DNA of 13,840 nt from Dehalococcoidia bacterium (GTDB taxonomy: Bacteria > Chloroflexota > Dehalococcoidia > SZUA-161 > SpSt-899). Numbering within the stretch: the first letter of the stretch is position 1; each line of letters starts with the position of its first letter. This document shows positions 1 to 6,127 of this stretch, piece by piece. The notes under the pieces were generated by a model. The model saw only the letters and a program-made list of their open reading frames with translations, did not search any database and was not told where the DNA came from. The position numbers and the translations under genes were made by a program. The stretch is from the NCBI GenBank assembly GCA_023271515.1, contig JALPXQ010000030.1, positions 1 to 13,840 on the forward strand, given 5' to 3'.

Positions 1-291
1 CATGCCCGGACGGGTAAATTCAATTGCTACAGGGATTTTTCCTGGGTCCTGGATCAAGTGGGAGAGAAGCTGGGGAGGAAGGGCCTGGATAATCTGCACC
101 TCCACGTTTCGGGAATCGAGTATGGCGACAAGGGCGAGAGAAAGCATCTCGATCTAAGGGACTCAGATTTTCAATATGTGGAGCTTCTTCAGGCACTGCG
201 GGACCATGATGCCAGAGGGATGGTCGTTTGTGAGAGCCCCAATCTAGAAGGGGATGCTCTGCTTTTGCAGGAGACGTATAGTACGCTGTAG
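1..291 (+). CDS. Endonuclease IV-like (AP endonuclease family 2) TIM-barrel protein, 3' part only
   Basis: The reading frame is open from base 1 to a TAG at 289-291 and gives 96 residues, so the gene begins outside the window. The visible part starts HARTG at residues 1-5, then HLHVSGIEYG at about 33-42, a GERKHLDL stretch at 46-53, and CESPNLE at 77-83. These are hallmarks of the C-terminal half of the endonuclease IV / xylose-isomerase-like TIM barrel, where His and Glu residues bind the metal ions. Classical members cleave DNA at abasic sites; the short GIEYG/CESPNLE type seen here is common in archaea and Chloroflexota and is usually annotated as a deoxyribonuclease IV or sugar-phosphate-isomerase-like protein, so the exact substrate is uncertain. 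It precedes pyrD by 40 bp in the same direction. The family assignment is firm; the activity is inferred. Confidence 0.82.
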   Translation, partial: HARTGKFNCYRDFSWVLDQVGEKLGRKGLDNLHLHVSGIEYGDKGERKHLDLRDSDFQYVELLQALRDHDARGMVVCESPNLEGDALLLQETYSTL

Positions 292-311
292 TCATTGGTC
301 AGTAGTCAGGA
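291..311. repeat. Short heptamer repeat remnant (three units) after the endonuclease IV-like gene
   Basis: Three consecutive 7-bp units, GTCATTG, GTCAGTA and GTCAGGA, begin at the last base of the stop codon and run to 311. They fill half of the short gap before pyrD. The 7-bp period matches the AACTATC heptamer array inside the cca gene at 8933-8960, though the unit differs. It is too short to name as a family. Confidence 0.4.
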
Positions 312-331
312 CATTGAACACCAGGAATATA

Positions 332-1273
332 ATGGACACCTGCAATCTGAATCTCTCGGTGCAACTGGCACCTCAGAATGAGAGGGGGCTCCTCTTATCC
401 AGCCCGGTGATGGCTGCCTCCGGCACCTTCGGCTACGGGACCGAATATGCCGGGATCATTGACATCCAGAGGCTGGGAGCTATAGTCTCAAAAGGGATCA
501 CCTTGTGGCCGCGCGAGGGTAATCCCCAGCCGCGCCTGGTTGAAACCACCACTGGCTTACTGAATTCAATTGGGTTGGAGAACATCGGACTGGAAGCCCT
601 GATCCAGGATAAAGCGCCGCTCTGGGCGGAGTGGCAGGTTCCGGTGATCGTAAACATCGCCGGAGAGAGCATCGAGGAGTATGCCCAACTGGCGACGCTG
701 CTGGACGGGGTGGAGGGCATCAGAGGAATAGAGGTGAACATCAGTTGCCCTAATCTGGCATCCGGAGGAATGGAGTTTGGAACAAGTCCCCGGATGGCGG
801 CGGAGGTGATTTCAGCGGTCAGAACTCGAACCGGTCTGCCGGTTATCGTCAAGCTCACCCCCAATGTCACCGACATTGTTGAGATCGCTTGTGCCGTTGC
901 CGATGCCGGCGCTGATTCTCTAACGGTTGCCAATACCTTCAAAGGCATGGTCATCGATACCATGAGCCGCCGCCCTGCGCTGGGCAATATCTCCGGGGGG
1001 CTTTCGGGTCCGGCAATCAAGCCTCTCGCCCTTTACCTGGTGTACAAGGTGGCTCACGAAGTTAAGGTGCCAATCATCGGATGTGGGGGAATCGCCTCGG
1101 GCAACGATGCCCTCGAATTCATCATGGCTGGTGCCAGCGCCATTCAGGTAGGGACAGCCACGTTCACCGATCCCCAGGCCCTGCTCAGCATCCAGGAGGG
1201 CATAGAACAATTCATGGCAAGAGCGGGAATCAGGAACCTTGAGGAGCTTATCGGCGCGGCGCATATCGGTTGA
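332..1273 (+). CDS. pyrD: Dihydroorotate dehydrogenase, class 1B catalytic subunit (PyrD)
   Basis: The 313-residue protein oxidises dihydroorotate to orotate with FMN, the fourth step of pyrimidine synthesis. Recognisable parts are SSPVMAASGTFGYG (23-36) at the FMN-binding start of the barrel, K54 in VSKGIT, NSIGLEN (78-84), the loop NISCPN (136-141) with the class 1 catalytic base Cys139, VKLTPN (173-178), and GCGGI (250-254) with VGTATF (273-278) binding the FMN phosphate. Cys as base and NAD-type features place it in class 1B, whose members normally work with the iron-sulfur/FAD subunit PyrK; no pyrK is visible here. I chose ATG 332 over the upstream in-frame ATG 254 because 254 lies inside the preceding gene, and AGGAA sits just upstream of 332. 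The stop codon directly abuts the comF start. Confidence 0.95.
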   Translation: MDTCNLNLSVQLAPQNERGLLLSSPVMAASGTFGYGTEYAGIIDIQRLGAIVSKGITLWPREGNPQPRLVETTTGLLNSIGLENIGLEALIQDKAPLWAEWQVPVIVNIAGESIEEYAQLATLLDGVEGIRGIEVNISCPNLASGGMEFGTSPRMAAEVISAVRTRTGLPVIVKLTPNVTDIVEIACAVADAGADSLTVANTFKGMVIDTMSRRPALGNISGGLSGPAIKPLALYLVYKVAHEVKVPIIGCGGIASGNDALEFIMAGASAIQVGTATFTDPQALLSIQEGIEQFMARAGIRNLEELIGAAHIG

Positions 1274-1987
1274 ATGCAAGCAATCACTTTGCAGACGGCA
1301 CTCAGACAATCAAGAGATCTGCTTCTTGATCTCATTTTTCCTCGACGATGCATCGGGTGTGGTGCGGAAGGCGAGTTTCTCTGCCTATCATGCCTCAACC
1401 TGCTTCCCAGACTCACTCCACCATACTGCGAGTGTTGTGCGGTTCCCTTCAGCGGGGGAAGACTCTGCCCAAACTGCCTTAATTCGCCACCTGCCATTGA
1501 TGGCATCCGTTCGCTTTTCCTGCACCGGGGGATAGCACGCGACGCAGTGCACCACCTGAAGTATCGGAATCTAAAAGCCCTGGCCCGACCACTGGCGAAA
1601 CTTATGGCCGAATATCTGGAATCCAACCCCCTGCCTGTTGACCTCATACTAGCCGTTCCAATGCATCCGAAACGAGTGCGTCAGCGAGGATATAATCAAT
1701 CCGACTTGCTGGCAGAAGAATTGAGCCACCTGATCAACTTGCCAACAGCCTCCGGATCACTCGTTCGACTGAGAAACACGCCCTCTCAGGTCTCCCTGGG
1801 GGCTGAGGCCCGGCGCAGCAATGTTCAGGGAGCTTTCCGATGTAAGAATCAGGTCTGTCAGGGCAAAAGCGTACTTTTGGTCGACGATGTATGTACCACC
1901 GGCGCCACTCTGAATGCCTGTGCCCTCGCCTTGAAAGAGGCCGGGGCGGCCTCGGTTTGGGGATTGACCTTTTCAAGAGAGCAATAA
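1274..1987 (+). CDS. comF: ComF family phosphoribosyltransferase-like protein
   Basis: This 237-residue protein has the ComF layout. An N-terminal zinc-ribbon-like region holds the pairs C26/C29, C37/C40, C52/C55 and C65/C68. A type I phosphoribosyltransferase domain follows, with HPKRVRQRGYNQ at 131-142 and the PRPP-binding loop VLLVDDVCTTGAT at 200-212. In naturally competent bacteria ComF acts in uptake or processing of transforming DNA; in many other bacteria the role is unknown, and a nucleotide-salvage function is possible given the PRPP loop and the adjacent pyrD. The ATG follows the pyrD TGA with no gap and no good Shine-Dalgarno, which suggests translational coupling. Length is normal for the family. 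Confidence 0.9.
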   Translation: MQAITLQTALRQSRDLLLDLIFPRRCIGCGAEGEFLCLSCLNLLPRLTPPYCECCAVPFSGGRLCPNCLNSPPAIDGIRSLFLHRGIARDAVHHLKYRNLKALARPLAKLMAEYLESNPLPVDLILAVPMHPKRVRQRGYNQSDLLAEELSHLINLPTASGSLVRLRNTPSQVSLGAEARRSNVQGAFRCKNQVCQGKSVLLVDDVCTTGATLNACALALKEAGAASVWGLTFSREQ

Positions 1988-1993
1988 GACCGC

Positions 1994-2063
1994 CAGGGGG
2001 ATTCTCCCCCTGAAACCCCCTGAAGCGGTTATGTCCTGGGGTTTTCAAGGGGCTTCGCCCCTT
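1994..2063. repeat. Array of three consecutive hairpins between comF and hpf
   Basis: Three perfect 7-bp stems follow one another: CAGGGGG (1994-2000) with CCCCCTG (2006-2012), loop ATTCT; AAACCCC (2013-2019) with GGGGTTT (2038-2044); and AAGGGGC (2047-2053) with GCCCCTT (2057-2063), loop TTC. The array fills nearly the whole gap and ends about 11 bp before the hpf Shine-Dalgarno. No long T-run follows any stem, so it is not a textbook terminator. It looks like a GC-rich palindromic intergenic element; it may also end or attenuate comF transcription or shape the hpf leader. Confidence 0.65.
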
Positions 2064-2085
2064 TGCCGTAAAATAGGAGGATGAA

Positions 2086-2622
2086 ATGAACTTAGTGATC
2101 AGAGGTAAGAATATCGAGGTCCCTGAAAGGTCCAGGGAGTATATCGCTAGAAAGGTTGACAAATTCGATCGCCACCTCAGTAACATCACGGAGACCAAGG
2201 TGGAGATATCTGAGGAACGGTCCAGATCGCAGGAGAATCATTATGTAGTGGAAATGACCCTTGATTGTCGCGGTACCTTCCTCAGGGGCGAAGAGCGGGG
2301 GGCTGATATCTTCTCCGCCGTTGATGCCGCGACCAACATGATGACCCGCCAGATCAGCCGGTACAAGGAAAGGCTCCAAGGAAGAAAGCGGCGTCTGGTG
2401 GCATCAAAGGGAGAACTGGTTGCAGACCAACAGCAGGAAGGCACGCTGCTCAGGATCAAACGCTTCCCGGTGAAGGCGATGTCACCCGATGAAGCAATGG
2501 AGCAGATGGAGCTGCTGGGGCACGACTTCTTCGTTTTCTTCGATGATGCCAGTGGCCGTTTCAATGTGTTATACCGGCGTAAGGGAGGGACCTACGGCCT
2601 GATCGAGCCGGAGGTGGACTAG
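2086..2622 (+). CDS. hpf: Ribosome hibernation promoting factor, long form (HPF)
   Basis: The 178-residue protein belongs to the long HPF family, which binds the 30S decoding channel in slow growth and pairs 70S ribosomes into inactive 100S dimers. The N-terminal ribosome-binding domain (about 1-100) begins MNLVIRGKNIEVPERSREYI and includes ADIFSAVDAATNMMTRQISRYK (73-94). A charged linker (about 100-122) joins it to the C-terminal dimerisation domain, with KRFPVKAMSPDEAMEQM (125-141) and GHDFFVFFD (145-153). The full two-domain length matches the long form rather than short HPF or YfiA. A strong Shine-Dalgarno, AGGAGG at 2075-2080, lies 5 bp before the ATG. The upstream gap is taken up by the triple-hairpin array, so the gene is probably separately regulated from comF. 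Confidence 0.95.
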   Translation: MNLVIRGKNIEVPERSREYIARKVDKFDRHLSNITETKVEISEERSRSQENHYVVEMTLDCRGTFLRGEERGADIFSAVDAATNMMTRQISRYKERLQGRKRRLVASKGELVADQQQEGTLLRIKRFPVKAMSPDEAMEQMELLGHDFFVFFDDASGRFNVLYRRKGGTYGLIEPEVD

Positions 2623-2641
2623 TAAGACCTCACCACCGACG

Positions 2642-2670
2642 TTGCTACAAGCAATACGACGGGATATAAT
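2642..2670 (+). promoter_or_regulatory. Sigma70-type promoter of the tRNA-Pro gene
   Basis: TTGCTA (2642-2647) and a perfect TATAAT (2665-2670) are separated by exactly 17 bp. Transcription would begin near 2677, two bases before the mature tRNA 5' end, so the primary transcript needs little 5' trimming. The position just upstream of a stable-RNA gene supports it. Confidence 0.8.
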
Positions 2671-2678
2671 ACATAATA

Positions 2679-2753
2679 CGGGGAGTAGCGCAGCCTGGTT
2701 AGCGCGCCGCGTTCGGGACGCGGAGGGCGGAGGTTCAAATCCTCTCTCCCCGA
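2679..2753 (+). tRNA. tRNA-Pro, anticodon CGG
   Basis: A complete cloverleaf can be drawn. The acceptor stem CGGGGAG (2679-2685) pairs perfectly with CTCCCCG (2746-2752). The D stem is GCGC/GCGC (2688-2691, 2702-2705) around AGCCTGGTTA. The anticodon stem CCGCG/CGCGG (2707-2711, 2719-2723) encloses the loop TTCGGGA with anticodon CGG at 2714-2716, reading proline codon CCG. The variable loop is 5 nt. The T arm GGAGG/CCTCT with loop TTCAAAT has one G-U pair. Base 2753 (A) is the discriminator. CCA is not encoded, so the CCA-adding enzyme is required; a candidate lies at 8503-10065. A truncated GTPase gene begins only about 22 bp downstream. Confidence 0.96.
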
Positions 2754-2775
2754 TCTACTTTGAATGCCCGGCTAA

Positions 2776-3516
2776 GCGGTAGATCCTACCAGTCCCTTCT
2801 CTGGAGGGGCAGTGCTGGGCGACCGCATCAGAATGCAGCAGCATTACCTCGATCCGGGAGTCTTTATCCGCAGTATGGCGACCCGGGGCAGTCGCGGTGG
2901 CCTTCCCACAACCACTCGAAATGTGATGCAACTCCTGGACGCCTTCGGCAAGGACATCATCTTTGTGGAAACGGTGGGGGTGGGGCAGACTGAGCTTGAT
3001 ATCATGGAGACCGTGGATACTACCATAGTGGCCCTGGTGCCCGAAGCTGGAGATGCCATCCAGACCATGAAGGCCGGACTCATGGAGATCGCCGATATCT
3101 TTATGGTCAATAAGGCCGACCGGCCGGGGGCGGACAGATTGGTGGTGGAACTCGAATCGATGTTAATGTTAAGCCCCAGGATGAATCAATGGCAACCACC
3201 TATTCTGGCCACGCAAGCGATAAACGATGTAGGGATCGGAGAGCTTTACCGGGAAGCAAAGAGGCATCAGGAATTTCTAGAATCCAGCGGGGAGCTTTTG
3301 CGCCGGCGACGGCAACAGAGGAAGGAGGAGTTCCTCCATGCAGTCGAGCACCGGCTCAGAAACCGTCTTTCGCTATTGATGAGTGAGAATGAGAGGTTGA
3401 GATCGTTGTTGGGGCAGGTTGAGAATGGCGAGATTGACCCTTACTCCGCCGTAGAGATCATGGAGAGCGAGGTGCTCTCCCGAGGATGGCTGCCCGGGGT
3501 AGGGCAGCCACCTTAG
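2776..3516 (+). pseudogene. MeaB/ArgK-family P-loop GTPase, N-terminally truncated
   Basis: From 2776 the frame reads AVDPTSPFSGGAVLGDRIRM, the conserved segment that follows the P-loop in MeaB/ArgK (methylmalonyl-CoA mutase chaperone) GTPases. It continues through RGSRGGLP, VETVGVGQTELD (G3 region), VNKADRPGAD (G4, NKAD) and the C-terminal dimerisation helices to a natural end at TAG 3514-3516. About 247 codons remain of a usual 310-330. The N-terminal helices and the GxxGxGKS/T P-loop are absent: an in-frame TAA lies at 2773-2775, and the tRNA and hpf occupy the DNA further upstream. The only usable start is GTG 2812, whose GGAGGGG is 2 bp away, too close. A product without G1 could not bind GTP normally, so I call it a pseudogene. 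The surviving frame has no internal stop, so the loss may be recent or the remnant may be selected. Confidence 0.82.
3487..3510 (+). terminator. Strong hairpin at the 3' end of the GTPase remnant
   Basis: TGGCTGCCC (3487-3495) and GGGCAGCCA (3502-3510) form a perfect 9-bp stem with the 6-nt loop GGGGTA, overlapping the last codons of the GTPase remnant. No T-run follows, so intrinsic termination is doubtful. It sits between this gene and the convergent ftsZ and may block read-through or protect the 3' end. The 113 bp between the two genes hold no other clear signal apart from a 10-bp palindrome, GTAAGCTTAC, at 3619-3628. Confidence 0.4.
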
Positions 3517-3629
3517 CTGAAGCAGAACCCAAACCCCTCCTCTTGCCTCCCCTCCCACTTCAGAGATTAAGGCATCAATGCGTAACTGCAATCAGGCTAC
3601 ACTCAGAATTTCCACTATGTAAGCTTACT

Positions 3630-4757
3630 TTATTTCACCACAGGCTCATAGTGCGCAGGAGTCGCCCTGGAAGGGAAAGCTACCGCCTGCTGCCTCCGAG
3701 GTGGAAGCGGACGACGCAGGAAAGTAGGCGTATCCAGCTTGTCCTCTTCCTTCAGATCGGCAAGCTCCTGGCGCATTGCCTCTTCGTTTTGTGCCGTGGC
3801 CTGTTTCCCCCCAGGGAATCCGGTAGCGATGAGGGTGATTCTGATATCGTCATTCATGCTAGGGTCATGTGCCACCCCGAAGATTATGTTCGCTTTGGGA
3901 TCAACAGCGTTCTTGATGATCTCAGCCGCTTCATGAACCTCAGAGATCGTCAGGCTGTTGCCGCCGCTGATATTCAAGAGTACCCCTGTCGCCCCAGCGA
4001 TGGTCACGTCGAGCAATGGACTGGTTATAGCTGCCCGGGCGGCATCGGGGGCCCGGTTCGGGCCGCTGCCTTTACCGATAGCCATCCACGCCTGACCGGC
4101 GCCACTCATTATCGTCTTCACATCGGCAAAGTCAAGGTTGATCAGGCCAGGGACGGTGATCAACTCCGAGATGGACTGGACGCCGTTTCGCAGTATCTCG
4201 TCGGCCATTGTAAAGGCATCATCCACCGATACTCGGTAATCGCAGATGCTGAGCAAGCGGTCATTGGGAATGACGATCAGGGTGTCTACATGTGCTATAA
4301 GGTTGACTATCCCCTCCTCGGCCTTATTGCGGCGCACCGATCCCTCGAAGGTGAACGGCCTGGTGACGATCCCGATGGTGAGCGCCTTGGCTTCTTTGCC
4401 AAGCTCAGCAATCACCGGTGCCACGCCGGTGCCGGTGCCGCCTCCCATACCAGCGGTGACAAACAGCAAGTCGGTATCAGCGATCGCATTAGCCAGTTCC
4501 TCACGGCTTTCCTCCGCCGCTTTCCGGCCCAGTTCCTGGTCCCCACCAACGCCCAACCCCTTGGTCAGCTTCGCTCCTATCTGAAGTTTCTTTGCGGCTT
4601 CTGACATGGCAAGGTCCTGAGCATCGGTGTTTACCGCGATGAATTCGACTCCCTGGGCATTCTTCCGAATCATGCGATTTACGGCATTGCATCCTCCTCC
4701 CCCCACTCCGACAACTCTAATCCTCGCTTGATAACTGGCAAAGTCAGTCTTCCCCAT
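3630..4757 (-). CDS. ftsZ: Cell division protein FtsZ
   Basis: This 375-residue tubulin homologue polymerises with GTP into the cytokinetic Z-ring. The N-terminal GTPase domain shows VVGVGGGGCNAVNRM (15-29), VNTDAQ (42-47), the tubulin signature GMGGGTGTG (103-111) and TRPFTFEG (132-139). The T7 synergy loop NLDFADVKT (207-215) has the catalytic Asp residues. The C-terminal domain ends near 318 in RITLIATGF; a short charged linker follows, then LDTPTFLRRP (341-350), which matches the conserved FtsZ tail peptide that binds FtsA. Unusually, about 25 Pro/Arg/Ala-rich residues follow that peptide. AAGGAGG sits 5 bp before the ATG. It lies 38 bp after ftsA and is the last gene of the operon; no peptidoglycan gene follows. 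Confidence 0.97.
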   Translation of the reverse strand: MGKTDFASYQARIRVVGVGGGGCNAVNRMIRKNAQGVEFIAVNTDAQDLAMSEAAKKLQIGAKLTKGLGVGGDQELGRKAAEESREELANAIADTDLLFVTAGMGGGTGTGVAPVIAELGKEAKALTIGIVTRPFTFEGSVRRNKAEEGIVNLIAHVDTLIVIPNDRLLSICDYRVSVDDAFTMADEILRNGVQSISELITVPGLINLDFADVKTIMSGAGQAWMAIGKGSGPNRAPDAARAAITSPLLDVTIAGATGVLLNISGGNSLTISEVHEAAEIIKNAVDPKANIIFGVAHDPSMNDDIRITLIATGFPGGKQATAQNEEAMRQELADLKEEDKLDTPTFLRRPLPPRRQQAVAFPSRATPAHYEPVVK

Positions 4758-4795
4758 GATTTCCTCCTTTCTAGATTACGAGATTTGTGCCTTTT

Positions 4796-6028
4796 CTATC
4801 GCCCCCTGAGGAATCTCCTTGCGGATAGCACACTGTTCTTAAGGGTGCCAATTACGCCCGGCCTGAGTTCCTCCATCCGCCATTTGTCGTCGCTCTCATG
4901 ATTTGCACCCCAGAAGAGAAGGCCCACGCTGGTAGCGGAGGCAGGATCATGAAGGGTATCTGCAATGCCGGTTATGTCGCCAGGCACGCCCACGCGAACA
5001 TGCTGCATATCCAGCACCTCTCGCGCCAGAAGATCTATGCCCGGGATGTTGGCGGTGCCACCGGTCAGGACCAGGCCAGCCGGTGCCAGCACATCCCATT
5101 CCCCGCGCGGTATCTCCATCATAACTAATTGCAGTACCTCCTCCACTCGCACCCTTATGATGTCATTGAGCTCTCGGTAGGAGACAGTGTGCCGGTTCCC
5201 CACGTCCAGCTCACTATGCTCGGCCCTCACATCGTTGGTGGTCATGAGATTGCCGTACTTCCTCTTCATCTCTTCGGCTAGCTCGTTAGGGATTCCCAGC
5301 CCGATGGCAATATCCCTGGTCACCTGGTAACCGCCTACCGGCAAAATGGCCGAATGCCAGACACACCCTTCTTTGAAGATCGCCACATCGGTTGTTCCGG
5401 CGCCAATATCTGCCAAGATTACACCGGCGTTCCTCTCATCCGCGCTCAACACCGTCTCACCAGCAGCCAGTGGACTGAGAACGAGATTGTCTATCTCCAC
5501 ACCGACGCCGCGAATGCTCTTGATCAGATTCTGGACCAATGCTGCAGAAACGGTAACAATGTGCGTCTCCACATCCAGCCTGAAGCTATGCATCCCCACC
5601 GGCTCTTTGACCGCAACCTGCCCGTCGAGGGTGTAGTGACGTGGTATGACGTGGAGGAGCCTGCGATCGCTGGGGATGGTTATGCTGCGAGCAGATTCAA
5701 GCACCCGGTCGAGATCGTCGGCGGTCACTCGCTTGTCGCTACGGGTAGTCGCAACTACGCCACGGCTATTGAGCGAGCTGATGTGCCTTCCCGTCACCCC
5801 GACATATGCTGATTCTATCCTCAGTCCACTGGTGCGCTCCGCTCTCATCACTGATTCCCGAATCGCCTCCTTGGCTTCGTCAATGTTGACCACCAGACCC
5901 TTATGAACCCCTCCAGATGGCACAACGCCTACCCCCAAGATCTGGATGGTGCCTCCGTCACCAAGATTGGCCACAATGCTGGAAACTTTGCTCGTGCCGA
6001 CATCTATAGAAGCAAAAGTCTTTGCCAT
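4796..6028 (-). CDS. ftsA: Cell division protein FtsA, actin-like membrane anchor of the Z-ring
   Basis: The 410-residue protein is full length for FtsA, an actin/Hsp70-fold ATPase that tethers FtsZ to the membrane. Visible are the phosphate-1 motif SIDVGTSKV (7-15), the 1C-domain region around VGVTGRHISS (77-86), the phosphate-2 motif ADIGAGTTDVAIF (206-218), and the adenosine motif LTGGTANIPG (321-330). The last residues, SVLSARRFLRGR (399-410), form a basic amphipathic helix typical of the membrane-targeting sequence. Start ATG at 6026-6028 is preceded by AAGGGGG about 7 bp away. Upstream towards luxR lies a 98-bp gap with an orphan perfect Shine-Dalgarno. FtsA is the only visible membrane anchor; no ftsQ, ftsL or ftsB is present. 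Confidence 0.96.
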   Translation of the reverse strand: MAKTFASIDVGTSKVSSIVANLGDGGTIQILGVGVVPSGGVHKGLVVNIDEAKEAIRESVMRAERTSGLRIESAYVGVTGRHISSLNSRGVVATTRSDKRVTADDLDRVLESARSITIPSDRRLLHVIPRHYTLDGQVAVKEPVGMHSFRLDVETHIVTVSAALVQNLIKSIRGVGVEIDNLVLSPLAAGETVLSADERNAGVILADIGAGTTDVAIFKEGCVWHSAILPVGGYQVTRDIAIGLGIPNELAEEMKRKYGNLMTTNDVRAEHSELDVGNRHTVSYRELNDIIRVRVEEVLQLVMMEIPRGEWDVLAPAGLVLTGGTANIPGIDLLAREVLDMQHVRVGVPGDITGIADTLHDPASATSVGLLFWGANHESDDKWRMEELRPGVIGTLKNSVLSARRFLRGR

Positions 6029-6097
6029 TGAATTCCCCCTTCTTTTCGAAATTCGCTCCCCTGATCAGAGTAAAACCCGGCCTGTTATTTCTTCTTC

Positions 6098-6108
6098 TCA
6101 CCTCCTTT
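6098..6108 (-). promoter_or_regulatory. Orphan perfect Shine-Dalgarno in the luxR-ftsA gap
   Basis: On the minus strand these 11 bases read AAAGGAGGTGA, fully complementary to the usual 3' end of 16S rRNA. The ftsA start is 69 bp further on and has its own weaker site. No ATG lies within 65 nt. The GTG contained in the motif opens only a 47-codon frame that runs into ftsA out of frame and resembles nothing I know. It could be the leftover start of a lost gene or a ribosome standby site. Confidence 0.4.
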
Positions 6109-6127
6109 CCTTACAAGTTCAACGCAA

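Noticed and set aside
254..331. Upstream in-frame start for pyrD
   Set aside because: It would overlap the endonuclease IV-like gene and encode a Cys/Arg-rich stretch not found in PyrD; ATG 332 has a Shine-Dalgarno.
433..1020. A 195-codon minus-strand frame over pyrD
   Set aside because: Antisense to a well-supported pyrD; no motif or start signal.
2760..2993. A 77-codon frame starting near the tRNA 3' end, as the missing start of the GTPase
   Set aside because: It is in another frame, has no GTPase motifs and no P-loop; it overlaps the true MeaB-like frame.
3619..3628. A 10-bp palindrome GTAAGCTTAC downstream of ftsZ as its terminator
   Set aside because: No loop and no T-run; a stable RNA hairpin is not possible with so short a sequence.
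3486..4604. A 372-codon open frame on the + strand across ftsZ
   Set aside because: It is antisense to a clear ftsZ, its translation resembles no family, and the open frame is explained by the codon bias of the real gene.
5354..5812. Open frames of about 100-150 codons on the + strand within ftsA
   Set aside because: Shadows of the ftsA coding frame without ribosome sites or recognisable motifs.
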